Shown here piece after piece: positions 46,552 through 54,575 of a stretch of DNA of 64,000 nucleotides. How positions within the stretch are numbered: the first letter of the stretch is position 1; each line of letters starts with the position of its first letter. Under the pieces are notes generated by a model. The model worked only from the letters and a program-made list of their open reading frames with translations. It did no database searches and was not told the origin of the DNA. Source of the stretch: Blastopirellula sp. J2-11 (lineage in GTDB: Bacteria > Planctomycetota > Planctomycetia > Pirellulales > Pirellulaceae); assembly GCF_024584705.1 (NCBI RefSeq), contig NZ_CP097384.1, forward strand, positions 992,001 through 1,056,000, given 5' to 3'. Both the position numbers and the translations under genes were made by a program.

Positions 46552-47127
46552 ATGTCTTCTTCACCAATAGCCCGAACCCCCTCACCGCGAATACCCTGGC
46601 TTTACCTCGCAGGCTGTCTGCTCATTTTGGCGGGCGCTTTATCGGCGATTTGGCGATGGTCGACGCCTGCGAAGGCGGAAACGGCGGTTGCGCCGATTAA
46701 CGCTTCGCCGTGGCGGTTGCAGAATATTGAAGCGATCCGCGTTGGGCAGCGGGTCGTCACCGATGCGGCGAATCGGACCGAGTCGTTGTCGGCCGCGGTC
46801 GATCCAGCGACTTGGCGGCGGGTGACGATCGTCGGCACGCGCGAGATGGCGAGTGGAAAAGAGGATCGGATCGTCGTCCAGACGATCGTTCCTCCTACTT
46901 GGCTCGAATTCTTTGACGCGCATGTCGGCGCGGTGGTCCCGTACCCGCTCGATCTGGTCGAGATGGGAATTCCGGAAGAGCTGGAGGGCGAAATCACCGA
47001 CATCGCTCCTTGTCCCAAAATCTTAGACGGTCCCGGCCGCGTCGTCCTGACGATCCGATCAAAGGGGACGGGGGTCTTTTTTGGGGCTTTTCTTATCCGC
47101 GACAGCACTCGAAAGCACCCGGCATGA
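46552..47127 (+). pseudogene. HINT-toxin N-terminus truncated by a REPIN-like element
   Basis: From ATG 46552 (GGAG six bases upstream): membrane anchor PWLYLAGCLLILAGALSAIW, then IEAIRVGQRVVTD, ATWRRVTIVG, LEFFDAHVGAVVPYPLDLVE and EITDIAPCPKILDGPGRVVL, which align in order with the N-terminal third of the toxin at 38639-39739. The homology ends at about 47058, where a 91-bp REPIN-like element begins; the frame runs on through it for some 20 residues and stops. HINT core and toxin tip are lost. Confidence 0.8.
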
Positions 47128-47151
47128 AAACAATGACCCCCGTCCCCTTTT
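47061..47151. repeat. REPIN-like element A2
   Basis: Same 91 bp as 37613-37703, bounded by AAAGGGGACGGGGGTC and its inverse, inserted within a toxin reading frame. Confidence 0.85.
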
Positions 47152-47337
47152 CTTCACTAATAGATTAAATCATTGAATCTTGCAGGTCTTTTAGCAGAGT
47201 GAGATTCTAGGCGTTTTGAATTTTCCATGATTGTCTATCCAAACATTAAGGTTCGGGCGCCATTAGCTGTTGCTGGAAGTCACGTCGGGAGTCGAACAAT
47301 GCGAAATGTGCCGATGCATTCCCTTGCTAACTCACAC

Positions 47338-47685
47338 TTATTCGGGTAAATGTTCGTTTAAAAAATCCAGGGCGATTGAAGGGTTTACGTGATCCGTCCA
47401 TTCCTTAAATGCCGCAGCTAAGATCTCAAACATTAAATCCGCACCTTCCGATCCGAAAAAAAACACAGCATTTCTTCCCGGCATAAACAACTCGAACGCA
47501 CGCCGGTCCGCACCAATTTGATTTGTTGATTCGTACCAAGCAAAACGGAAGCACAGCTCGCATCCGCCTATCTTCGTCTCGTACCATTCATTGGCCTCAT
47601 CCCTTTTCTCCACCCACTGAACCTGTCCGCTCTTCGTGCATCGGAGCAGTTTCTGGAGAACGAGAATATCATTTTCGTGTATCAT
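47338..47685 (-). CDS. Small hypothetical, orphan immunity candidate, copy 2
   Basis: A 115-aa product identical to that of 39953-40300. Lies on the opposite strand to the truncated toxin before it and the toxin tail after it. Recently duplicated. See the first copy for sequence traits. Confidence 0.6.
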   Translation of the reverse strand: MIHENDILVLQKLLRCTKSGQVQWVEKRDEANEWYETKIGGCELCFRFAWYESTNQIGADRRAFELFMPGRNAVFFFGSEGADLMFEILAAAFKEWTDHVNPSIALDFLNEHLPE

Positions 47686-47758
47686 CTTGTGCTAACTTTT
47701 ACGCCGGTAACGCATAGCTTGTTGAACTGATCGACCAAACGCGCAGGGATTTGCCAGG

Positions 47759-47916
47759 TTCGTAGGGTGCGTCGAGACGCAACTGGAACCTGCTCAATCA
47801 ACCGCCAACCCCTCCAGCGTGGCAACGCAAGTGATCGCAGCGATTACGTTACCACGCCGACTTATTTGGCCGCTTGGTCAGTAGGGCTTCGTGCGTCTTG
47901 ACGCACCCTACTAAAC
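47759..47916. repeat. MITE-like element, copy 3
   Basis: Starts CGTAGGGTGCGTCGAGACGC and ends GTGCGTCTTGACGCACCCTA; same interior as 37251-37412 with two or three base differences. Followed by one REP half-unit (GACCCCCGTCCCCTTT). Confidence 0.85.
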
Positions 47917-47944
47917 TGAGAAAAACGACCCCCGTCCCCTTTGA

Positions 47945-48136
47945 ACCCTTCTGGGATCAGGTAGCCGTGATACGGCGATCAATGGATTTTGGGCGGAGGC
48001 TGGCCATGCAGGAACGCATACGGACAGGTTCTTCTTAGCGCTAGGGAAGGCGTTTAAAAATGTAAACTCCACGAAGGGCGCTGAAAAGGCGATGAAAAAC
48101 ATCTGGAAGCAAATTGAAAAGGGCGCATTTCAGTGA
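47945..48136 (+). pseudogene. Headless polymorphic-toxin tail
   Basis: An open frame without a start codon encodes about 63 residues: GFWAEAGHAGTHTDRFFLAL, then GKAFKNVNSTKGAEKAMKNI and IEKGAFQ. Its TGA overlaps the GTG of the next gene. The NGFW..HAGTHTDRFF stretch resembles the end of AHH/HNH-type nuclease toxins (N-G-x-W, H-x-G-x-H), a tentative match. The 5' part of the toxin has been replaced by repeat sequence ending near 47944. Confidence 0.6.
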
Positions 48137-49125
48137 AAAGCCGCGTTACCGAAGTTTACGAACTAAATAAGATTACGGACGATCCCCGGTTTGAAGGGTT
48201 CGCCTTGGACGAGGCTCCATCCATGCTTGGGAGAGAGTCGTTGGATGAGGATCTGAGCCCTGGGTTCGGTGACGCTGAGGAGAACCCCAATTGGAAGCAG
48301 CCATCCTTGAAGGCGAAATGGAAGCCCCGGACGACCAGAGGACGTGTGACGGAATTTAATGACTATCCTTGCGTTAACATGGTTTTTCCAGCATTTAGCG
48401 ATCGCGCGGTGGAGGCCTTGAAAGACTTTTTGGAGCCCAATGGGGAACTCCTTCCGATCAAGTCAAAGACGAAGACGCAGTTTTTCATCTACAACATCCT
48501 CAAGGTTTCCGATGCCCTCGATCGGAAGAATTCGGAGATGGAGTTTTGGTGTGATCCGCCGACAACGGCCGACGGGATTGATCATTTCGCCTTTCATGAG
48601 GCGAAACTTCAGCCACTTTCCATTTTCCGCATTCGAGAAGAACCGGTGATGGTTCTCGTGACGAACACGTTTGTCGATCGAGTCCATGAATGCGGCTTGC
48701 AGGGATTCAGCTTTCGCAAACTTTGGCCCCTACCGCGCGGCGTCGATTGGCAGTTGCTGCCCGAATTGGATGCGGATGGACGAAAAGACCTAAAGCAGGA
48801 AACGCTGGTTTTGCAGTTGCCCCTGCCCAGCAAAGGCAAAGCGGCTGCGGTTCTTCGGATTGCGAAGTTTGAAGACGAAATGGATGGAAAACTAGCCGCC
48901 AAACGGGTCAATTCGAAGTATTACGGATCCTATGAAGGGCACGAGCAAGTTAAGAATGTCTACCGAATGTTTTTCAGCACTCCCGATGCAGGCAAGCTCC
49001 TAAAATTTATTCGCGCAGAAATTGACGCCCTGCAATGGTCGCCTTCGATTGCGGCGTGTTTGCGGAACGGCCCCATGTACGCCGAAGATGCGCCGGAAAA
49101 AACGGTATTAATCGAACGGAAGTAA
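48133..49125 (+). CDS. Imm11/DUF1629-type immunity protein
   Basis: A 330-aa soluble protein, starting at GTG 48133 and overlapping the toxin-tail stop as GTGA. FFIYNILKVSDALDRKNSE, LSIFRIREEPVMVLVTNTFV and ECGLQGFSFRKLWP match the Imm11 (DUF1629) pattern: a vlxvxDaldxxxS block, an iFrl strand and a final GlxGxxFxxlW. It is longer than usual, with a C-terminal extension of about 100 residues (VYRMFFSTPDAGKLL). The toxin it guarded is now only a tail. Confidence 0.72.
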   Translation: MKSRVTEVYELNKITDDPRFEGFALDEAPSMLGRESLDEDLSPGFGDAEENPNWKQPSLKAKWKPRTTRGRVTEFNDYPCVNMVFPAFSDRAVEALKDFLEPNGELLPIKSKTKTQFFIYNILKVSDALDRKNSEMEFWCDPPTTADGIDHFAFHEAKLQPLSIFRIREEPVMVLVTNTFVDRVHECGLQGFSFRKLWPLPRGVDWQLLPELDADGRKDLKQETLVLQLPLPSKGKAAAVLRIAKFEDEMDGKLAAKRVNSKYYGSYEGHEQVKNVYRMFFSTPDAGKLLKFIRAEIDALQWSPSIAACLRNGPMYAEDAPEKTVLIERK

Positions 49126-49890
49126 TTGCCGTTGAGAAACGGCGATTGCCCAAGACTTGTATAGCATCCCGATGTCGAATTTTGGAGTAAATTTCCCTGT
49201 AGTTTCACCCGGAAAATCTGATCAACCTTAGCGTCCAGCATCTGGACGTGAAAACAATGACCCCCGTCCCCTTTTTCACGCCCAGGCCACTCGGTTCTCT
49301 GGCAAAAAGCGATGCCCCGACAAATAAAACTTGACCGCGAAAGTCTCCCGATGTTGACGAACCTGGACGATTCAACCGCCTCGGATTTGTGGCGTTGATC
49401 GAAATCTCCAAACGCATTCGTTGCCACGAAGACGTGGCAACGGCGCCCAGGCCTTGCGGAAATTCGATTCACGTTGTTCGGGGCTGTCGGCAAGGCTTTG
49501 GTTTTCGCCGGGTGTTTCTTGGCTGGCGGGTTTGGTGGAATTTGACAGAGCCTCTCTCGGCCCATTTTCAGGCTTGAAAAAGGCTGCGACATTGTTTAGG
49601 ATATTATTAGTAAATAGTCATAGATTCTGCCCAGGGTGATGTCGGCCTTTGGGAGCAAAGTCTTTCTCGCTGTGATCGTTGGTCGGCTGGAGCAGCCGCT
49701 GCCGACCGGTGTTCTGCTGCGCGATGGTTGGTGGTTGTTGCGCGGCGGCAACATTGGTCTTTGGTGTTGGCTTGGGGAGAAAGGGGCACTGCTGGACAAG
49801 CCAGGCAGCGGCGCCCGGTCGGATGTCCAGATTGCCTAAGTTGCCCCTGGGTGGTAGGGGTAATTTGATCGAAAATTGAATCGTTGTCCG

Positions 49891-50180
49891 GTCCAACCTT
49901 TTGGGAACGACGAATGTCGAAATCCGAATGCTGAATGACGGAACGTTGGACGATGATCCGCGTTTTGGTCCAGTCCAACCTTTCGCACGAGAAAATACGG
50001 GGTTTCGGTTGGATCCAACCTTTGTCCTGTCCAACCTATTGGGAACGACGAATGTCGAAATCCGAAATCCGAATGCCGAATGACCGGATGGTTGGACGGT
50101 GATTCGCGTTTTGGTCCGGTCCAACCTTTCGCACGAGAAAATACGGGGTTTCGGTTGGGGCCAACCTTTGTCCTGTCCAG
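49891..50180. repeat. Tandem duplication of a GTCCAACC-rich unit
   Basis: Two units start GTCCAACCT at 49891 and 50029 and share GGGAACGACGAATGTCGAAA and CTTTCGCACGAGAAAATACG. Each carries several copies of TCCAACC/GGTTGGA in both orientations, like REP clusters. Confidence 0.8.
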
Positions 50181-50330
50181 CCGGGGCTTCCTCATTGGGG
50201 ATGGAGGTGGAGGCCGTATTCCCTCGGCTTGCGCACTTGGGCTAGAGCGGTTTCCTGCTAGCTGACCCATTTTGATTTTCCAACGATTGAAAGTGAAGAC
50301 GGTGCTGCGCGGCACGTATCGACATCAGCG

Positions 50331-50408
50331 CACGGCGTTAGCCGCGGTTTTTGTCTCCAATTTTCCGTCGACAAAGAGTTCCTGTCAGAAACCGCGGCTA
50401 ACGCCGTG
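50331..50408. repeat. Inverted repeat with 20-bp perfect arms
   Basis: CACGGCGTTAGCCGCGGTTT at 50331-50350 is exactly complementary to 50389-50408, with 38 bases between. A likely palindromic intergenic element. Confidence 0.85.
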
Positions 50409-50558
50409 CGGCTGATTTTGGGGGAGAAGCTAGACGACAGGGGATTCTTTGTTCAGCTTGCTGAAAAGTGCTCTAGTGTTGGATTGGTTCAACCGGTTGG
50501 TAGGAAAATGCAACGCAGTCCGGTCCGGTCCAACCTTTCGGTCTGGGCGGCGCTTCGT

Positions 50559-52022
50559 TTACGCGGCGGTGCGGCGGCGGACTTCGATGGGTTCGGCCGG
50601 GGTATCGCGGAGGATGCGATCGAGCATCTCGGCGCCTTCCCAGTCGCCGGCCATTTCGCGGAAGTAGCGCGTCCACTCGAGTAGTTGGCGGTGGTAGGCG
50701 GCGGCCTGCATGAGATAGCGGCGATCGTTGCGATGGAGCGCCATATGAATGGTTAGCAAGTTCAGGACGTCAGGGTCTTCAAAGTAGCTGGTGTGGACCA
50801 GTTCTTCTCCGGAGAGTTCGGAGTTGAATGCGGCGAGTCCGGCCATCAGCGTTTTTTGTCCGAGCAGGGTGCGCAACTTGGGGGCGATGTCTTTGGCTTT
50901 GGCGTTGGCGCGTTCGGTGATTCGTTGGGCGATGAAATAGGGGAGGGCCGGAATGACGTTGACCTCGGCGTCGCCGATCGGAGCGGTCGAGACGTTGCAA
51001 AGCTCGGCCGAAGGTCGGTTGTTGCCTTGCACGGCTTTGCTGACATATTGCCGGACGAAGTGGTTGAGCAGCGGCCGCACGATGTAGTTGAACGTGGGCG
51101 CGACGGTCCAGTAGTACGGAATCCAGAGGAAGCTGAGATAGTCGGAAACGAAGATCCGGTCGGCGGCGGTTACTTTGCCGACAAACGTGATGTCGAGATG
51201 CAGCGTCGTGCGCAGGCCGTTGATCGCTTCATCATCCGGCGACCAAACGCCGAGCCAGCAACAGCCGAACTCTTGCATCACGCATTTTTCGGCATGCAGC
51301 TCTTGCCGGATGCGTCGCGATTCGATCACCGGGCCAATAAAGAAGCTGGCCAATTGCGCGAAGACGAAAAACATTACCAGCACGCCGGCGATCGCCAACC
51401 AACCGAGTTGGTCGTACATCAAGTAGTCCATCAGGTTGACGTCGCGGCCCAGGATTTCGACTTGCGTTCTGGCGTAATGATCGGGATGGAACAGCGCACA
51501 ATGGATGATGCGGAAGATCTGTTGCAGCGACGTTCGCGCATGGCTCAGGAAAAAGAGCCCGGCGATGATGTTGATTCCATTGGCGAGACTGATCGGATTG
51601 ACGGTCCGGTGGCGAAGAAAGGGGGTGCCGACCGTCGACCAGGTGCGCAAGTGGTCTAACGGAATGCCGTCAACGCTCGCTTGCCGCAGCGCCATCCAAA
51701 TGATTGAGCCGCCGTGACTATGACCGATCAGGTGATAGCCTTGGCCCGATTTTTCAAACTGCGCTAAGTAGTCGAGCAGCGCTTTCGCCCCTTTGAGACG
51801 CTCGCGTTCGTTGTTTTCGCCGGACCAATGAAACAGGCGGCCGTTGTCTTGCAGCGAGATTCCGGCGGGAAGTCGTTTTTCGAGTTCGCCCCAAACACCG
51901 CTTTTCCGCTGCCAGAAAGCTACGCCCTCTTCATGCTCGCTGCCGGCAAATGTGCCGTGCACCAGAATGACGACATCATCCTCTGACGTCGTAGAGGGGG
52001 AATAGACCTTGAGCTCGGACAT
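50559..52022 (-). CDS. Alpha/beta hydrolase, lipase-like, membrane associated
   Basis: A 487-aa protein. VVILVHGTFAGSE (17-29) is the oxyanion HG strand, and YHLIGHSHGGSIIWMAL (about 97-113) is the nucleophile elbow with Ser in GHSHGG. A membrane segment lies near 215-240 (LGWLAIAGVLVMFFVFAQLASFFIG). The C-terminal half is helical (LGQKTLMAGLAAFNSELSGEEL). Probable esterase or lipase of unknown substrate. ATG 52022 is chosen; the frame upstream is basic and unconserved. Confidence 0.75.
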   Translation of the reverse strand: MSELKVYSPSTTSEDDVVILVHGTFAGSEHEEGVAFWQRKSGVWGELEKRLPAGISLQDNGRLFHWSGENNERERLKGAKALLDYLAQFEKSGQGYHLIGHSHGGSIIWMALRQASVDGIPLDHLRTWSTVGTPFLRHRTVNPISLANGINIIAGLFFLSHARTSLQQIFRIIHCALFHPDHYARTQVEILGRDVNLMDYLMYDQLGWLAIAGVLVMFFVFAQLASFFIGPVIESRRIRQELHAEKCVMQEFGCCWLGVWSPDDEAINGLRTTLHLDITFVGKVTAADRIFVSDYLSFLWIPYYWTVAPTFNYIVRPLLNHFVRQYVSKAVQGNNRPSAELCNVSTAPIGDAEVNVIPALPYFIAQRITERANAKAKDIAPKLRTLLGQKTLMAGLAAFNSELSGEELVHTSYFEDPDVLNLLTIHMALHRNDRRYLMQAAAYHRQLLEWTRYFREMAGDWEGAEMLDRILRDTPAEPIEVRRRTAA

Positions 52023-52341
52023 GCAAGTAAGCCTGAGAAAACGCGACAGTCGGCACGCGAAGAAACGCCGCGAGAGATTAGAGGATGCTGGCAGGCGAAT
52101 CAAGACGAATCCCAACCAATGAGCTGCAGGCAAGCTGGCGAAGCAAGCGAATCGGCATATGCAGGGGGAGGCATTTGATTTATGTCGCCGGGGTTTTAGG
52201 ATTAGTCCGGGCGGATTGTAACGACCCTTGTGATGGGGTAGGTTAAACCGTGAAACGCCGGCGCCGGCAATGCATGCAGGCGCCCCCGCCTAAAGACAAC
52301 GAATCGAATCCCGATCGAACAAAATCAACGGAGGAGCAACC

Positions 52342-52950
52342 ATGGCTTATACGCTACCGGAATTGCCGTACGCTTACGACGCGCTGGAACCGTCGATCGA
52401 CGCCAAGACGATGGAAATCCATCACACGAAGCATCATCAGGCCTATATCACCAAGGTCAATGACGCGATCAAAGGAACCGCACTGGAAAGCAAGACGATC
52501 GAAGAGCTTGTCTCTGATCTGTCGGCCGTGCCGGAAAACGTCCGTGGGGCGGTCCGCAACAACGGTGGCGGCCATGCGAATCACTCGCTATTCTGGACGA
52601 TCATGAAGCCGAGCGGCGGTGGAACGCCGACCGGCGCACTGGCTGCGGCGATTGACGCCGAACTGGGCGGATTTGAGAAGTTCAAAGAAGCGTTCTCGGG
52701 CGCCGCGGCGACTCGCTTTGGTTCGGGTTGGGCCTGGTTGAGCGTTGACGGCGGCAAGTTGCTGGTCGAAAGCACGCCGAATCAAGACACGCCGTTGATG
52801 GAAGGTCGTACGCCGATCCTCGGTCTCGACGTTTGGGAACACGCCTACTATCTGAACTATCAGAACCGTCGTCCCGATTACGTTTCGGCGTTCTTTAACG
52901 TCATTAACTGGGACGAAGTGTCGAAGCTGTACGCCGCGGCGACCGCCTAG
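52342..52950 (+). CDS. Superoxide dismutase (Mn/Fe)
   Basis: A 202-aa cytosolic enzyme. [25 protein letters not shown] has the first metal His, and [10 protein letters not shown] the second. [17 protein letters not shown] gives the last Asp and His. Residues such as GGHxNHxLFW and the Gln in [11 protein letters not shown] favour the Mn or cambialistic type, but metal choice cannot be settled here. GGAGGAG lies nine bases before ATG 52342. A terminator follows. Confidence 0.95.
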   Translation: MAYTLPELPYAYDALEPSIDAKTMEIHHTKHHQAYITKVNDAIKGTALESKTIEELVSDLSAVPENVRGAVRNNGGGHANHSLFWTIMKPSGGGTPTGALAAAIDAELGGFEKFKEAFSGAAATRFGSGWAWLSVDGGKLLVESTPNQDTPLMEGRTPILGLDVWEHAYYLNYQNRRPDYVSAFFNVINWDEVSKLYAAATA

Positions 52951-52977
52951 GTTGGCGGACTTATCGATATCGCTTTG

Positions 52978-53015
52978 AGAAGAGCCGCGCGCATGTTGCA
53001 GCGGCTCTTCTTTTG
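52978..53015 (+). terminator. Rho-independent terminator after superoxide dismutase
   Basis: AGAAGAGCCGC pairs with GCGGCTCTTCT (11 bp) around a 12-base loop, followed by TTTT, 27 bases after the stop. Confidence 0.85.
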
Positions 53016-53295
53016 CTAGCGGCGAAGACTGATATTTCTGACCTTGACCTTAACGAAACGTCACCATACTCTCCGTGCCAAGCCGGCGCAAAATGCGCGG
53101 CAAACTTTTCCGATAAAACGGGTCGGAATGGCTAATGAGCCGCTCCTTTTGAGGTCGAAGCTAAAGTTTACAGGGAAGTCGCCGGTTCATTCGGCTGACG
53201 AATCATACAAATCACTCAGGGACGAGGCCGCAGACGAGCACAGGGAAGTGCTTTCTGGTGCGATGCCGCCTCACAAAGCCAAAGGCGCGTGAGCT
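53016..53295. other. Upstream region of the repeat lipoprotein
   Basis: About 280 bases. An 82-codon open frame (53044-53292) has no convincing protein features and is not called. No other element seen. Confidence 0.4.
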
Positions 53296-54318
53296 ATGCG
53301 AGTGCAAATCGAAAAGTGGACATTGAGTGCGGCGATGCTCGCCGCTGCCGTTCTACCGTCAGTCGGCTGCAAGAGCGGCATGAGCTGGTGGGCGAGCAAA
53401 AAAGGGCCTGACGTTTCGAACGTCGCTACTTCCCAGGCTCCTCCTTACAACGCGACCGCTTCGTCACCGTCATCAACTTCGACGCCGATGCCTAGTTCGT
53501 CGGCGATGGCTCGCAACTCCAACGGCAGCGTAACGCCCAACTACGCTGCGACCTCCGGAGCCCGCAGCGCTCCCACGTACAGCGGCGCCTATCCCAACAT
53601 GAGTTCGCAGGCCGCTCCGCAGAATGGTTTTTACGCCGCTTCGCAGGGTCAAGCCTCGACGGGGTATCCGAGCAGCGCGTCGGCTGCGGCCGCTCAGTCC
53701 GGCTATCCGCAAGGCATGACCCAACCGGTTAGCAACCCGTACGCTTCGCAAGGGGCCGCGGCATATACCGCTTCGGCTGCGAGCGCTCCCGGCTATACGC
53801 AGCCGAGCACGTCGATGCCGAGCAGCTATGGACAGCCGAGCACTGGCGGTTATCCTTCGGCTTCCGCCAGCGGCGCGGTTCCGGCCAGCTATGCACCGTC
53901 AACCGGCAGCAGCTATCCGAGCACTAGCGGTTCGCAGTATCCTTCGACCGACAACGGTTACCCGAGCACCGGCGGATCGCAGTATCCTTCGACCGGCAGC
54001 GGTTATCCGAGCACCGGTGGTTCGCAGTATCCTTCGACCGGCAGCAGCTACCAAGGAGCTGGATCTTCGAGCTACAACAGCCCGGCTAGCTACCAATCGA
54101 CTTCGGCCGGCGCCTCGTCGACCGGGGCGACTCCGCACTATCGCCCAGGCGGCACCAGCGACTATGCGACCAGCAGCTCGACGCCGACTAGCAACTATCC
54201 GCCGAGCACGTCGAACTACCCGAGCACTAGCGGTTCGACCTATCCGTCGGCCAGCACGAGCAGCCCGACCGTCGGCGGCGCTACCTCGGCCGGATCGCGT
54301 TACTCTGGCGGTTACTAA
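53296..54318 (+). CDS. Ser/Tyr/Pro-rich repeat lipoprotein
   Basis: A 340-aa protein with a lipoprotein signal (LSAAMLAAAVLPSVGC, Cys25). The rest is nearly all low-complexity Ser, Tyr, Pro, Gly, Thr, Ala and Gln. Around 200-255 it has tandem repeats of the type YPSTGGSQ, whose DNA is repeated as well; similar YPSTSGS units recur near 305-325. There is no folded domain. Possibly a surface or wall-associated, disordered protein. Repeat number is likely to vary between strains. A strong terminator follows. Confidence 0.75.
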   Translation: MRVQIEKWTLSAAMLAAAVLPSVGCKSGMSWWASKKGPDVSNVATSQAPPYNATASSPSSTSTPMPSSSAMARNSNGSVTPNYAATSGARSAPTYSGAYPNMSSQAAPQNGFYAASQGQASTGYPSSASAAAAQSGYPQGMTQPVSNPYASQGAAAYTASAASAPGYTQPSTSMPSSYGQPSTGGYPSASASGAVPASYAPSTGSSYPSTSGSQYPSTDNGYPSTGGSQYPSTGSGYPSTGGSQYPSTGSSYQGAGSSSYNSPASYQSTSAGASSTGATPHYRPGGTSDYATSSSTPTSNYPPSTSNYPSTSGSTYPSASTSSPTVGGATSAGSRYSGGY

Positions 54319-54343
54319 TCGTTCGAGTCGATACAAAGCTTTC

Positions 54344-54375
54344 AAAGACCTCGCCTGATGCGAGGTCTTTTTTTG
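54344..54375 (+). terminator. Rho-independent terminator
   Basis: AAAGACCTCGC and GCGAGGTCTTT form an 11-bp stem with a 5-base loop, followed by TTTT; 26 bases after the lipoprotein stop. Confidence 0.88.
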
Positions 54376-54575
54376 CGCGCGGAACCGTTTGTGGGGAAGG
54401 AAAGAGGAGAATATCGAATATTTGAAACTCTTTTCATCGGCCTGCCCGCAGGTAGAAGCTAAGTTTTCCTCACCGTCTTGCCGTTTCGCAGGGAGAAACC
54501 TTGCGCTAGGGCGATGCGAGCCCTTCTTGGTAGTTCGTCAACAAGCAGCTGATGCTCATTCTGGAGAGATACCCT

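Larger units (their letters stand above)
47158..47944. repeat. Segmental duplication, copy 2 (uninterrupted)
   Basis: Matches 39773-40517, then continues through the target site to match 42150-42190. It shows the pre-insertion state of the IS4 element. Its left edge abuts a REPIN-like element. Confidence 0.9.
49126..50558. other. 1.4-kb gene-free region rich in repeats
   Basis: Holds a REP half-unit at 49240-49276 (GTGAAAACAATGACCCCCGT and on), two 138-147-bp tandem units (49891-50180) and an inverted repeat (50331-50408). Many open frames run through the repeats but none has a plausible protein. Confidence 0.6.

Noticed and set aside
49607-50315. Overlapping open frames through the GTCCAACC repeats (up to about 170 codons)
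   Set aside because: The encoded peptides merely mirror the DNA repeats in several frames at once, so they are not genes.
53044-53292. 82-codon open frame before the repeat lipoprotein
   Set aside because: No domain, signal or ribosome-binding site; composition looks non-coding.
53900-54060. Regularly repeated short units that might be a CRISPR array
   Set aside because: Units lie in frame within a long coding sequence (YPSTGGSQ) and have no unique spacers.
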